Shown: positions 13,986-23,178 of the stretch, in pieces
Numbering within the stretch: the stretch's first letter is position 1
Layout of the letters: each line of letters begins with the position of its first letter
From: Bacillota bacterium
Lineage (GTDB): Bacteria > Bacillota > UBA4882 > UBA8346
DNA length: 42,129 nucleotides
Direction: 5' to 3'
Assembly (NCBI GenBank): GCA_023415375.1
Contig: JAEZKW010000076.1
Coordinates: 1-42,129 of the forward strand
Position numbers and translations under genes: made by a program
The notes under the pieces: generated by a model
Databases searched by the model: none
Told to the model about the DNA's origin: nothing
Seen by the model: the letters and a program-made list of their open reading frames with translations, nothing else

Positions 13986-14198
13986 ATGTCAAGTACTTAT
14001 ATAACAAAACTGGGCGATACTTTTGACAGTATCGCCTTTACGCAATTAGGGGACGAAAAGTATACCAAGGAATTGATGGAAGCCAATCCGGGCTATTTGG
14101 ATGTTGTTATTTTTACTGGGGGGCTTAGTTTAGTCATCCCTGAGGTAAAGAGAATGGATACAGCAGGTAATACGCCACCCTGGAGGGAGGAATTATGA
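13986..14198 (+). CDS. tail protein X (LysM-like, gpX family)
   Basis: A 70-residue protein with the LysM-type pattern 'GDTFDSIAFTQLGDEKYTKELMEANP' and 'LVIPE', characteristic of P2 gpX and XkdP-type proteins. It probably connects hub and tube at the baseplate centre. Its stop overlaps the start of the gpD gene. Confidence 0.85.
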   Translation: MSSTYITKLGDTFDSIAFTQLGDEKYTKELMEANPGYLDVVIFTGGLSLVIPEVKRMDTAGNTPPWREEL

Positions 14199-15205
14199 AG
14201 AGCAGACGGGTGAGCATAAAATTAATCTATGAAGGCAAGGACATAACGGATGATATCGCGCCGGACTTGAAAAGTTTCACTTATAACGACAACGCCTCCA
14301 GTTCGGCGGACGATGTTACAATCGAACTCAAAGATGACTTGGGAAAGTGGATCTCTTCCTGGGCGCCGTCCAAGGGTGACATCATCATACCAACCATAAT
14401 CACTGAAAATTGGAAATATGAAGGTGATTCCCAAAGCCTTTATTGCGGCAAATTCATTATTGACGAACCCAGTTACAGTGGCAGACCACGCATTTTAAGC
14501 CTTGGAGCAATTTCTGCGCCTGTAGACACCCAATTTATGACCGTCAAGCATAGTCAAACCTGGCAAAAAGCGTCAGTCAAAAAGATTGCCCAAAATATTG
14601 CGGATAATGCCAACCTGGCGCTCTATTTTAATTCATCTTCCGATCCGGTCATACCATTTGTAGAACAAAGCAAGGAGGCGGATGCGCCATTCCTTACCGA
14701 GCTATGTCAAAGGAACGGGCTGGCAATTAAGATTTACAATCAAAGAATCGTCATCTTCAACGAAATGGAATATGAAGTCAAATCGCCGGTACCGACGATT
14801 GCCGAAAGTGATTTAATTCAATGGAGTGCTAAAACCACCTTAACGGATACGGCATATGATGGTTGTAAAATTGTTTATACCGATCCCAAATCGCATACCA
14901 CATTCACTTACACCTTCAAGCCAACCGATAAATCCGGGAGTAAGGTTTACCTGATTAACGAGACTGTAGGCAGTTTGGCGGAAGCAGAGCAATATGCCAA
15001 GTGCAAACTGCGGGAGCTGAATAAAAAAGAATACACATTAAACCTGGAGCTGCCCGGCAATCTTGAATTGTATCCTACCCAAGTCGTAACTATCAAAGAC
15101 TTGGGTATTTTTAACGGTGATTATTATATTGACAAAGTCAGTCATAAAATAGGCGGCGGGTTTACGACCAGCCTGGAACTTCACAAATGTCTGGTGGGAT
15201 ATTAA
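14195..15205 (+). CDS. baseplate hub protein (gpD / gp27-like, VgrG N-terminal fold)
   Basis: A 336-residue protein of the late control D family. The N-terminal part ('YEGKDITDDIAPDLKSFTY', 'ADDVTIEL') and the 'FVEQSKEADAPFLTELCQRNG' stretch are typical. It forms the trimeric hub that joins the tube to the spike. The ATG at 14195 lies eight bases after GGAGG. Neighbours gpX and gpV confirm the call. Confidence 0.85.
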   Translation: MKSRRVSIKLIYEGKDITDDIAPDLKSFTYNDNASSSADDVTIELKDDLGKWISSWAPSKGDIIIPTIITENWKYEGDSQSLYCGKFIIDEPSYSGRPRILSLGAISAPVDTQFMTVKHSQTWQKASVKKIAQNIADNANLALYFNSSSDPVIPFVEQSKEADAPFLTELCQRNGLAIKIYNQRIVIFNEMEYEVKSPVPTIAESDLIQWSAKTTLTDTAYDGCKIVYTDPKSHTTFTYTFKPTDKSGSKVYLINETVGSLAEAEQYAKCKLRELNKKEYTLNLELPGNLELYPTQVVTIKDLGIFNGDYYIDKVSHKIGGGFTTSLELHKCLVGY

Positions 15206-15715
15206 ATGATTAATTTAAAGAATCTAATCCGGATCGGAACGGTGTCATCGATTAATTATCAAGAAGGTAAGTTGCGGGTCTGTTTTGAGGACCAGGATAA
15301 TATCATCACCGATGAACTGCCGATGCTTTCCTTTGAATATGAGATGCCGAAAATTGGTGAGCCAGTATTATGTCTATTTTTGGGAAGCGGGATTACTAAA
15401 GGGTTTGTTTTAGGGAGGTATTTCTACGATAGCGATCCGCCGGTTGAGTATGGGCAAGGCATTTATTTTAAACGGCTTTTGGAAGATAAAGATGCAACAA
15501 TAAAATATGACCAGTCCACTAAAACTTATATTTTAACTGCTGGAAACATTATTTTTAACGGGGACGTACAAATCAATGGAACCTTGTCGGTAACAGGTGA
15601 TACAACTATAGGAGGTAATATATCGATAGGTGGAGATGCAACAATAGGTGGTATTCCTTTTAAAGGACATACACATATAGATTCCCGTGGCGGTACAACA
15701 AGTCCACCTCAATAA
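15206..15715 (+). CDS. baseplate spike protein (gpV family) with HxH tip
   Basis: A 169-residue protein. The first 95 residues form the OB-fold region typical of gpV. From about residue 110 a set of short Gly-rich strand repeats ('INGTLSVTGDTTIGGNISIG') builds the triple beta-helix. The end 'GHTHIDSRGG' carries the His-x-His motif that binds the metal ion at the tip of P2-like spikes. It would pierce the target envelope. The gene starts directly after the gpD stop. Confidence 0.85.
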   Translation: MINLKNLIRIGTVSSINYQEGKLRVCFEDQDNIITDELPMLSFEYEMPKIGEPVLCLFLGSGITKGFVLGRYFYDSDPPVEYGQGIYFKRLLEDKDATIKYDQSTKTYILTAGNIIFNGDVQINGTLSVTGDTTIGGNISIGGDATIGGIPFKGHTHIDSRGGTTSPPQ

Positions 15716-15716
15716 G

Positions 15717-15800
15717 GTGATTAAAATAATTGACTGTACTGAGACGGATAGGTCGCTGCTCATTGATACAAGCGGCAATACAAACCACCATTCGCATTAA
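15717..15800 (+). CDS. possible 27-residue ORF with a histidine-rich end
   Basis: A GTG-started ORF that begins one base after the spike stop and ends 'NTNHHSH'. It fills the otherwise empty 100 bases between spike and gpU genes. There is no convincing ribosome site, so expression would depend on coupling to the spike gene. It may be a small accessory of the spike or chance. Confidence 0.25.
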   Translation: MIKIIDCTETDRSLLIDTSGNTNHHSH

Positions 15801-15815
15801 TAATGAGGTGATGTT

Positions 15816-16259
15816 ATGATCGGATATTTTGGAGATATCATTTTTGAAACATCGGATAGTAAAATATTGAATTTCAATAGTTTTAAACTGAATGCTTCCG
15901 CACGGTTCAGCACTCATGAGACGATTGGGCAACAACAAACTTCTTCAGAAACAGTCAATGTAGCAAAGTATAAGCCGAAGACTGTATACATTGGTCCAAA
16001 TCTGAAGACGGCTTCATTCTCCGTTACTCTTAATGGAAATTTTGGCGTTAAGCCCCGCCAAGAGATGGAGAGATGGCTCAGTTTGGCCGAAAACGGCCAG
16101 GCCGAACTGCTGGTTATCGGCGGCCAATTAGTAGGTGATGACCTTTGGGTGGTAAAATCGGTCAGTGAAGCTTGGGACGTTATCTTTAACAATGGCGAAC
16201 TTTTTTCCGGCAAAATCGATGTAACGCTGGAAGAATACATAACGGAGGTTAACAAATGA
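15816..16259 (+). CDS. tail protein of the P2 gpU family
   Basis: A 147-residue protein ('MIGYFGDIIFETSDSKILNF...', 'EMERWLSLAENGQAELLVIGG', 'VDVTLEEY'-like end) typical of the gpU family of P2-like tails. gpU is needed for tail completion. The ATG follows TGAGGTGA, and its end overlaps the next gene. Confidence 0.8.
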   Translation: MIGYFGDIIFETSDSKILNFNSFKLNASARFSTHETIGQQQTSSETVNVAKYKPKTVYIGPNLKTASFSVTLNGNFGVKPRQEMERWLSLAENGQAELLVIGGQLVGDDLWVVKSVSEAWDVIFNNGELFSGKIDVTLEEYITEVNK

Positions 16260-16561
16260 TTGATGCGGGAACAGTTCAATTACAAATGGACTTCAGCGCA
16301 AGCGGTAATGATGAAATCATACGCAACATCAGGACCATCCTCACCACCAGGGCCGGTACTGTCGTAATGGATCGAGACTTCGGAGTGAATATGGATATTG
16401 CCGACTTGCCGATGGAGGTGGCCAAAAATCGTTTAACGATGGAATATATTAAGAAAATAAAAAAATATGAACCGCGGGCCGAAGTTAAAAAAGTTACTTT
16501 CGGGTACGATGCGGTAAACGGCGTCTTGAAACCAAAGGTGGTGATCGGTCTTGTCGAGTAG
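16256..16561 (+). CDS. baseplate wedge protein gpW / gp25-like
   Basis: A 101-residue protein of the gp25 lysozyme-like wedge family. It carries 'IRTILTTRAGTVVMDRDFGVN', the most conserved stretch of that family. It links sheath to the baseplate and starts sheath assembly. Overlaps the J gene by about ten bases. Confidence 0.9.
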   Translation: MIDAGTVQLQMDFSASGNDEIIRNIRTILTTRAGTVVMDRDFGVNMDIADLPMEVAKNRLTMEYIKKIKKYEPRAEVKKVTFGYDAVNGVLKPKVVIGLVE

Positions 16562-17711
16562 TGTGGAATCATTAAAGAATTTACCAGATGTCAACTTTGT
16601 GGATAAAGACGTGGACACGCTTTTAGCAAATATGATCGCCGAGTATCAAAACGCATATCAAATATCTACCGGCAAGTCGAAGACTCTAGCCCCTGGCGAC
16701 CCTATCCGGATCTGGATTTATTCCCAGGCGCTGCGAATCTATACAGCATACCAATTGATTGATCAAGCGGCTAAAAATAATTTATTAAAATATTCCAGCG
16801 GTGAATACTTGGAAAACCTGGGGGCCATGATCGGGGTTACCCGTAAAGATGCAACTCCGGCCAAGGTCAGTCAAAGATTTACTAAGGCTCAGGATCAAGA
16901 GTTCGTAGTAACAGTCCCGAAGGGTACCCGGGTTAGCGCCGGTGGAGATGTATTTTTTGCCACTACTGTAGATGCCGAGATACCGGCAGAGGGCGAAGTT
17001 ATAGTGGAAGCCGAATGTACTAAACCTGGAACTATCGGGAATAATTATGTCAAAAAACAGATAACGACGCTGGTTGATCCGATCCAGTATGTTGTAAGCA
17101 CGGAGAATACCACTCAAAGCATGGGCGGGGCCGACATAGAAGATGATGATTCCTTACGGGAAAGGATATTTACCAAGCCGGAATCTTTCAGCGTTGCCGG
17201 ACCCAGCGGGGCCTATGAATATTTTGTTAAAGACTACGATTCTACGATTTCGGATGTGAAAGTGACAGGTGGAGATGGAATTGTCAATGTGTATTATATT
17301 CATGAAGACGGTACACTAGCACAAGATCCAATAAAAACTAAAGTAGCCGAATATCTTTCGGACGATACCCGGAGGCCTTTAACAGATAAGGTCAATGTTT
17401 ACCCGCCGGGAATATTGGAATATTCGATAGATATTGATTATTACATTAAGAAATCGGATCAAGGTTCAATGAATACCATTACAACGGCGGTTAACGGGGC
17501 GGTCAATGATTACATTCTCTGGCAGAGATCCAAAATCGGCCGGGATATCAACCCAGCCAAACTGGTAGCCATGGTCATGAATGCCGGGGCCAGTCGGGTG
17601 GTCGTCAATTCACCGGTTTATACTGTGGTCGGAGATACGCAACTTGCAATAATGAGTGGGGAACCTCGGATTATGCCGCACGATAACTCGGAGGAGTTGG
17701 AAGATGACTGA
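16551..17711 (+). CDS. baseplate protein J, first copy (J1)
   Basis: A 386-residue baseplate J-like protein with a TTG start inside the end of the gp25 gene. The hallmark 'DSLRERI...PESFSVAGPSGAYEYF' is present. It forms wedges of the baseplate and links gp25 to the fibre connector gpI. A second copy, J2, at 37617 shares roughly half of its residues by eye. Confidence 0.9.
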   Translation: MSSSVESLKNLPDVNFVDKDVDTLLANMIAEYQNAYQISTGKSKTLAPGDPIRIWIYSQALRIYTAYQLIDQAAKNNLLKYSSGEYLENLGAMIGVTRKDATPAKVSQRFTKAQDQEFVVTVPKGTRVSAGGDVFFATTVDAEIPAEGEVIVEAECTKPGTIGNNYVKKQITTLVDPIQYVVSTENTTQSMGGADIEDDDSLRERIFTKPESFSVAGPSGAYEYFVKDYDSTISDVKVTGGDGIVNVYYIHEDGTLAQDPIKTKVAEYLSDDTRRPLTDKVNVYPPGILEYSIDIDYYIKKSDQGSMNTITTAVNGAVNDYILWQRSKIGRDINPAKLVAMVMNAGASRVVVNSPVYTVVGDTQLAIMSGEPRIMPHDNSEELEDD

Positions 17712-18417
17712 TATAAATGGAAATGAGTTAGATGAACCCTATTATGGGATCAAAGTGAATAGGGTTACCCTTTTGGAATTGTTGCCGGAAAACCTGCGTA
17801 GCGATCCAGACATCATCGCCGCTAGTTGTGGAGTTGACAGCGAGTTTCAGGACCTAGCCGATGCTATCAATAAATGCATAACCATTGCCGACATCGACAA
17901 GGCTCGTTCGGAGGTAATCGACAATCTTGCCGGGGAGATGAATGTCGACTTTTACGATCAAAAACTGTCCCTTGATAATCGGCGGGAACTGGTTAGAAAC
18001 GGTTATAAGTTCAAATACCGCAAAGGTACAGCTTATGCAGTGAGACAGATTGTTAAAGATGCTTTTGCTGATACTGAGCTGAAAGATGCTTTTGAGGTGA
18101 AGGAATGGTTTCAATATAATGGTAAGCCATATCATTTCAAAATCTCCACCAAGGTCAATTTGCCCGGTGTGAGTAAAATAACTAGTGTGGTCAACGCAAT
18201 TAACAGTGTCAAAAATGCCAGGTCGACACTGGAGTCCATTGAAGCAATCAAAAGGGCTGAATTAAAAGGATATTACGGTTTTGGAGTAAAGCAAACATAT
18301 TATCATAGTGTTGCGCTAAATCTACTAACCTGGAATGAACTGGATGCCTTGGACTTAACTTGGGAGGAATTTGATGCTAAAAATATAACTTGGGTGGAAT
18401 TGGAGGCGTTTCAATGA
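17704..18417 (+). CDS. tail protein I, first copy (I1)
   Basis: A 237-residue protein of the P2 gpI family, which joins tail fibres to the baseplate. Conserved 'VTLLELLPENLRSDPDIIAAS' and 'EMNVDFYDQKLSLDNRRELV' are clear. The ATG at 17704 after GGAGGAGTTGG overlaps the J1 stop. The C-terminal 45 residues contain three variants of 'LTWxELDA', absent from the second copy, I2, which may be a fibre-docking sequence specific to this set. Confidence 0.85.
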   Translation: MTDINGNELDEPYYGIKVNRVTLLELLPENLRSDPDIIAASCGVDSEFQDLADAINKCITIADIDKARSEVIDNLAGEMNVDFYDQKLSLDNRRELVRNGYKFKYRKGTAYAVRQIVKDAFADTELKDAFEVKEWFQYNGKPYHFKISTKVNLPGVSKITSVVNAINSVKNARSTLESIEAIKRAELKGYYGFGVKQTYYHSVALNLLTWNELDALDLTWEEFDAKNITWVELEAFQ

Positions 18418-19772
18418 AAAAAAGCAATTATTTGGGTTTAAATATACCTAATAACGGTAGTGATTTAGTTACCAGGTTGAATTACCAAGAGAATCTTGAA
18501 ATTATTGATGCGGCCGCTATTGCAGAGGTATATAATGTGAGAAATTTTGGAGCGACGGGAGATGGAATTACTGATGATACTGCTGCTATACAAGCTGCGA
18601 TAAATGCGATCCCTTCAACTGGAGGTACGGTATATATTCCGGCAGGGACTTATAGGATAAACAGTCCAATAATTGTTAAAGATTATTTAACTTTGGTAGG
18701 TTCCGGTCTAACAAATTGCATTATCAAGCCTATTGATGGCGCGGGATTAACAGCCGTTATTACACAAGCTAGTTTAACCTCTGGTAAAATTTGTCGTGCA
18801 GTATTTTGTGATTTTCAGATTTATGGCAATGTAGAAAATGGTAATAGTAGTGTATATGGTATTAATATTGCTGGGTATGAATGCGATTATATCAATATTT
18901 CAGTAAGGTACTGTAAGGTAGGTATTGATACTAATTTAAGCACTGATGTGGAACGATTAATGAATCATATCAGCGGTTGCCGTGTCCACGATTGTGATCA
19001 AATAGGTATTCGACTTAGTACGGACTCTATTATAGATAATGGAACTTTGGTATCAAGTACCGGATTAAGGCTTGAGTCTAATAACTGGGAATGGAATACA
19101 TCCGGGATATTTGTTGATGGCTGGGGCTGTATTATCAACGGTTGTCACTTATGGGGCAATCCACGGCAAATATATGCAAGTTGGGTTAAAGGATTACAGA
19201 TTGCAAATAATTTAATAGAGGCCAATGTTAATGAGAGCATCTATATTAGTGGAAGCGCAAATAACATGCTAATTTCCGGTAACCAATTTGATGATAATAA
19301 CGCTTATGCAATGGCCGCCGGTACAAGTTTTCTAGTACTGGATATAACCGATACGGAAACAGGTGGCCAACGAATCTGTATCCAGAATAATTTATTTGTT
19401 CCAAGTGGAACTTACACACGGCTGCATTGTGTGATTGAATCAGCAAATTGCGACCATAATGTAATTATAAATAATACCATGCATAGCGCATGTTCTGGCA
19501 ATCCTGTCGTAAAAGTTGGCTCTCATACTATTACAGATAATGTTAGAACTTCTGGATCTGTAATAATACCGGGCGGCTCAGCGTCAGCAAGTGTTACTCA
19601 TAGTTTAGGCTATATTCCTGATATGTCCGATATAACGGTAACACCTGCCAACAATCTGGGTGATGCCACAAAATATTGGGTGTCCGATATTACAGCCACG
19701 ACTTTCGTAATCAACGTAAATACCGACCCAGGCACGAGTACAGCGATATTTGCCTGGCAGGCAAAAGTATAG
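18414..19772 (+). CDS. tail spike with pectate-lyase-type beta-helix
   Basis: A 452-residue protein. After a short N-terminal region that probably docks to I1, it has 'VRNFGATGDGITDDTAAIQA', 'GGTVYIPAGTYRI' and 'LVGSG', typical of the Pectate_lyase_3 right-handed beta-helix that often cleaves surface glycans. Asn-rich coils follow to about residue 380. The last 65 residues ('SASASVTHSLGYIPDMSD...') form a separate strand-rich end seen in phage fibres. The start overlaps the I1 stop (ATGA). Likely receptor-binding or glycan-degrading part of the particle. Confidence 0.8.
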   Translation: MKKSNYLGLNIPNNGSDLVTRLNYQENLEIIDAAAIAEVYNVRNFGATGDGITDDTAAIQAAINAIPSTGGTVYIPAGTYRINSPIIVKDYLTLVGSGLTNCIIKPIDGAGLTAVITQASLTSGKICRAVFCDFQIYGNVENGNSSVYGINIAGYECDYINISVRYCKVGIDTNLSTDVERLMNHISGCRVHDCDQIGIRLSTDSIIDNGTLVSSTGLRLESNNWEWNTSGIFVDGWGCIINGCHLWGNPRQIYASWVKGLQIANNLIEANVNESIYISGSANNMLISGNQFDDNNAYAMAAGTSFLVLDITDTETGGQRICIQNNLFVPSGTYTRLHCVIESANCDHNVIINNTMHSACSGNPVVKVGSHTITDNVRTSGSVIIPGGSASASVTHSLGYIPDMSDITVTPANNLGDATKYWVSDITATTFVINVNTDPGTSTAIFAWQAKV

Positions 19773-19783
19773 GAGGAAATAAT

Positions 19784-21097
19784 ATGGCACAATTCACTGC
19801 TTTAACACTAACGGATGCCGGATATCAATTACAAGCCAAGGCCCAGGCCGGTACCAAATTAGAATTTACCAGGGTGGCGCTGGGTAATGGAACTTTACCG
19901 GCAGGGACAAAACTTAATACATTAGAAGAATTACTCAGCGAAAAGCAGACGTCTGAAATCAGCAGCTTGACCGTTAATGACGGGACTGTTGAATTTAAGG
20001 CCTATTTTTCAAACAAAGATCTTAAAGAAAGCTATTATTTACGGGAGCTTGGCGTATTCGCCGACAATCCGGACGATCCGGATGAGAGGGATATCTTATA
20101 TGCGGTAGCTAACGCAGGGGATGCAGCCGACTATATGCCCGCTTACGGGGGGGCCGAAACCATTGAGCAAGTATTCACCATTGAAATTTCAACGGGTAAT
20201 GTCGCCGATGTGAAGGCTGTATTTGCGGAGTCGGTTTATGTTTTGAAGGCCGGGGATACTATGACTGGGCCATTGACCCTTAGTGGCGACCCAACTTCTA
20301 AACTTCAAGCTGTTACCAAACAGTATGTAGATACACTTTCGGCTCAATCCTTAACCAAATATTTACCACTCGCTGGAGGAGATTTAACCGGCGCTGTTAA
20401 CGAAGCTTTAGTATCTATGACATCTGCAAGTACCACTGACATTGGTTCTGCCGCTGCGAATACTATAAAAATAACGGGGATAACTCCGATTGCTTCTTTC
20501 GGGACTGCCGCACAAGGGGCCCGTAGAACGGTTATTTTTGGAGATTCGCTTCCACTTATCCATAATGCTACAAGTCTTATATTGCCGGGAGCAATAAGCA
20601 TTTCAACCAGAGCAGGCGACGTAGCTACTTTTGTTAGTCTTGGGAACGGGATCTGGCAATGTATTAATTATTTGGTCAACTCTGATTCGGTATATCAACA
20701 GGTTGCAGTAGCTGGAGATAGTATTCTTGTATTATCCAATGATGATGAGCGGAAATTTAGTAGTTCATCCGGCAATAAAGCTGGATCCTATACGAAGTCT
20801 TTTTTTGTTAAAAGGCCGGGTACTTATAAAATCTCTTTTCAACTAAAAGCATCATCTACGGCACCAACGATGTCAGTATCCAGTAATTATTGTTCGAATA
20901 CTTATACCTATACCGGTAATTTAACATATGTTAATGGAAACTTTACCACTGATTTTGTGCCTGCAGAATCTACGATTACTGTCACATTCAAAATATCAGG
21001 TGGATATAGTACTGGCTATACTGGATATGTTGCCAATTGCAGATTGTATGTTGGATCGTGGTTAGGCACCCTAAGTGATACAGCGGTGGCAACTTAA
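19784..21097 (+). CDS. tail fibre protein, first copy
   Basis: A 437-residue fibre. The first 160 residues ('LTLTDAGYQLQAKAQAGT', 'FTRVALGNGTLP', 'YYLRELGVFA') match the N-terminal phage tail-fibre domain that attaches to gpI and are shared with the fibre at 39359. Residues about 175-200 hold a trimerising 'AGDTMTGPLTLSGDPT...AVTKQYVD' repeat. The C-terminal half is Ser/Thr/Tyr-rich with a strand-rich fold and probably binds the receptor. The ATG follows AGGAGG. Confidence 0.85.
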   Translation: MAQFTALTLTDAGYQLQAKAQAGTKLEFTRVALGNGTLPAGTKLNTLEELLSEKQTSEISSLTVNDGTVEFKAYFSNKDLKESYYLRELGVFADNPDDPDERDILYAVANAGDAADYMPAYGGAETIEQVFTIEISTGNVADVKAVFAESVYVLKAGDTMTGPLTLSGDPTSKLQAVTKQYVDTLSAQSLTKYLPLAGGDLTGAVNEALVSMTSASTTDIGSAAANTIKITGITPIASFGTAAQGARRTVIFGDSLPLIHNATSLILPGAISISTRAGDVATFVSLGNGIWQCINYLVNSDSVYQQVAVAGDSILVLSNDDERKFSSSSGNKAGSYTKSFFVKRPGTYKISFQLKASSTAPTMSVSSNYCSNTYTYTGNLTYVNGNFTTDFVPAESTITVTFKISGGYSTGYTGYVANCRLYVGSWLGTLSDTAVAT

Positions 21098-21111
21098 TAG
21101 GAGGTAAAAAG

Positions 21112-21390
21112 ATGATAGTATTTTATGATAGGGAAACTTTGGCAATAACCTCAATAGCAACAGTTAGAACTCCCAATAATACTAAATTATCAGAGATTGA
21201 AAAGAATGATGTTTTAATTGAAGAACCCCCAGAGCCGATCGTGGCGGAAAAAATTACCGATGATGATCTTATCCTTAAGGTATGGGATGCAATGGATTCG
21301 ATAGCGGAACAATGTAATGTAGTATTAGATGAAAATAGAAAGATTGTTGATATTGAAATAATAGCAGCTAGTACAGGGGAAGATCGATGA
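21112..21390 (+). CDS. small protein downstream of fibre (possible fibre chaperone)
   Basis: A 92-residue acidic protein with a good GGAGGT site before its ATG. It lies 14 bases after the fibre gene, where fibre-assembly chaperones usually stand. It has a Pro-rich middle ('EEPPEPIVAEKITDDDL') and a helical C-terminus. I recognise no family. Confidence 0.5.
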   Translation: MIVFYDRETLAITSIATVRTPNNTKLSEIEKNDVLIEEPPEPIVAEKITDDDLILKVWDAMDSIAEQCNVVLDENRKIVDIEIIAASTGEDR

Positions 21391-21621
21391 TGAAATTTTG
21401 AAAAAATGATGGACAATAAAAAGCCGGACAATCTCTTTCAGCAATGGCCGGTGAAAAACGTAGAAGGCAGACTATGCACTTTTAGGTGCGGGTGTAGTTG
21501 ATCATGAGTGTCAAAAATCTAATCATTACAAAGCCGCTCAACAATAAGGGCACCATTATATCAGAATTATTGAAAATAATAAAGGCGTGAGAATAATAAT
21601 CAATGATGGGAATGAAAATCA
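21391..21621 (+). other. short gap between fibre module and glycosyltransferases
   Basis: About 230 bases. A 28-codon ORF (ATG at 21504, stop at 21590) lacks a ribosome site and is probably chance. No clear terminator is seen, so the glycosyltransferases may be transcribed from the tail operon. Confidence 0.4.
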
Positions 21622-22356
21622 ATGAAATTTTCAGCACTCATAGCAGATAAACCTTCAGATTTTTACCGTATAAAGAATCTGGCTATTGCAAAAAAACGTT
21701 GGCAAGAGAAAATGCCTGATGTGGAACTCGTCATCGTTACAAATAACGATGAACCCTTTAATAAAGCAAAAGCATTTAACCAAGCCGCCAAGCAAGCTAC
21801 AGGCGATTATTTTATTTTAGCCGATGCGGATATTATGTTTGGCACAAAACTCATCGACAGAATGGCAACTTTTGCACAAGAACATGATTGGATCATTCCG
21901 TGGCGAACTTGTTATGAACTCAGTAAAGAGTATTCAGCTAGATTTTATGATAATGAAACTTTTGTTCTTCCTAAAATGATTACAGTAGAAGATTTATATC
22001 CACAGACGGTCGTTATAAGAAATCATTCAATTACAAATCAATATGTCAATTTATATGAAACAGATGGTGCCTATATAAATGTTATATCCAGAGAAGCCTT
22101 TGAGGAGATAAAAGGGTTGGACGAACGATTTATAGGATGGGGTTGCGAGGACCTGGCATTAGCTGCCGCACTTAACACGTTAGTAGGCCAACCATACCGA
22201 ATGAATGAACGGATCTTCCATTTATATCATGACCGGAAAACAGGAGTCGCAAATCCTCGCTATAAAGCGAATGAAGAATTATGGTTTCGATACAAAGAGG
22301 CACTTGGAGATGTAACTAAGATGAGATCTATTATTGATGAAAGGGAAGCACGGTAA
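21622..22356 (+). CDS. glycosyltransferase A (GT-A fold, galactosyltransferase-like)
   Basis: A 244-residue protein with a nucleotide-sugar fold: 'ADADIMFG' supplies the DxD-type metal-binding motif near residue 72, and 'RFIGWGCEDLALAAAL' resembles the acceptor-side GWG-ED motif of beta-1,4-galactosyltransferase-like enzymes. It has no membrane segment. It overlaps the next, paralogous gene by one base. Its place directly after a tail fibre suggests that it decorates a particle protein or a surface glycan, but no substrate can be read from the sequence. Confidence 0.8.
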   Translation: MKFSALIADKPSDFYRIKNLAIAKKRWQEKMPDVELVIVTNNDEPFNKAKAFNQAAKQATGDYFILADADIMFGTKLIDRMATFAQEHDWIIPWRTCYELSKEYSARFYDNETFVLPKMITVEDLYPQTVVIRNHSITNQYVNLYETDGAYINVISREAFEEIKGLDERFIGWGCEDLALAAALNTLVGQPYRMNERIFHLYHDRKTGVANPRYKANEELWFRYKEALGDVTKMRSIIDEREAR

Positions 22357-23063
22357 TGAAATTCTCGGCCTTAATCCCATATAAGCCCAATGATTTTTAC
22401 CGGATTAAAAATCTTGCCATCGTTAAAAAACGATGGCAAGAAAAGATGCCCGATGTAGAATTAATTATAGGTCTTAATCATGATGAAAATTTCAATAAAG
22501 CGAAAGCTATTAACGAGGCCGCCAGGAAAGCCACAGGCGACTATTTTATTATTATCGATAATGATATTGTATTCGGGACTAAACTTATTGATAAGATTGC
22601 GGATATAGTAATGGATTATCCTTGGATTATACCTTGGACTCGATGCTGTATGCTAAGTAAAGAGTATTCAGCTAAATTTTATGACGATAATGTTTTTGTA
22701 CTTCCTAAAAAGTTTTCAATAAGAGAGATTGAAGACCATGATATTGAAATTGATGAACCAAATATTGATGGACCGTATATGAACGTTGTTTCTAGAGAGG
22801 CTTTCGCGGCTATTGGGGGTATGGATGAACGCTTCGTTGAATGGGGCTGTGAGGATGTGGCCATGGCTATCGCTCTTACAACGTTAGTTGGAAAGCCATA
22901 TAGGATGAACGGACAGATATTGCATTTGTATCATGATCGGAATACAAATATTACAGAGTGCCAAAATTATAAATCCAATAGCGAATTATGTTATCGTTAT
23001 AGGGCAGCGTTTGGCAATCGGGACGCCATAAAAGCACTTATACCTGAAAGAAATGCACAATGA
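22356..23063 (+). CDS. glycosyltransferase B (paralogue of A)
   Basis: A 235-residue protein that closely resembles the preceding one: the same 'MKFSALI' start, 'KKRWQEKMPDVEL', 'IDNDIVFG' and 'RFVEWGCEDVAMA'. The pair arose by tandem duplication. The middle region (about residues 105-140) differs and may set substrate choice. Confidence 0.8.
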   Translation: MKFSALIPYKPNDFYRIKNLAIVKKRWQEKMPDVELIIGLNHDENFNKAKAINEAARKATGDYFIIIDNDIVFGTKLIDKIADIVMDYPWIIPWTRCCMLSKEYSAKFYDDNVFVLPKKFSIREIEDHDIEIDEPNIDGPYMNVVSREAFAAIGGMDERFVEWGCEDVAMAIALTTLVGKPYRMNGQILHLYHDRNTNITECQNYKSNSELCYRYRAAFGNRDAIKALIPERNAQ

Positions 23064-23178
23064 AACAATAGTGTTTCATATGTAATTTCAAGCTTTTATC
23101 ATATACCAATTTCATTATGTTCAAAAGCGATGGCGTGACACGACTCGATAGATTGCCAATTAATGGAGGAACTGAAAC

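Noticed and set aside
9843..21097. Complete prophage
   Set aside because: No terminase, portal, capsid, replication or integrase genes are present in 42 kb; only tail, baseplate, fibre and lysis genes are found.
21504..21590. 28-codon ORF before the first glycosyltransferase
   Set aside because: No ribosome site, and the sequence has no protein-like pattern or second copy in the window.
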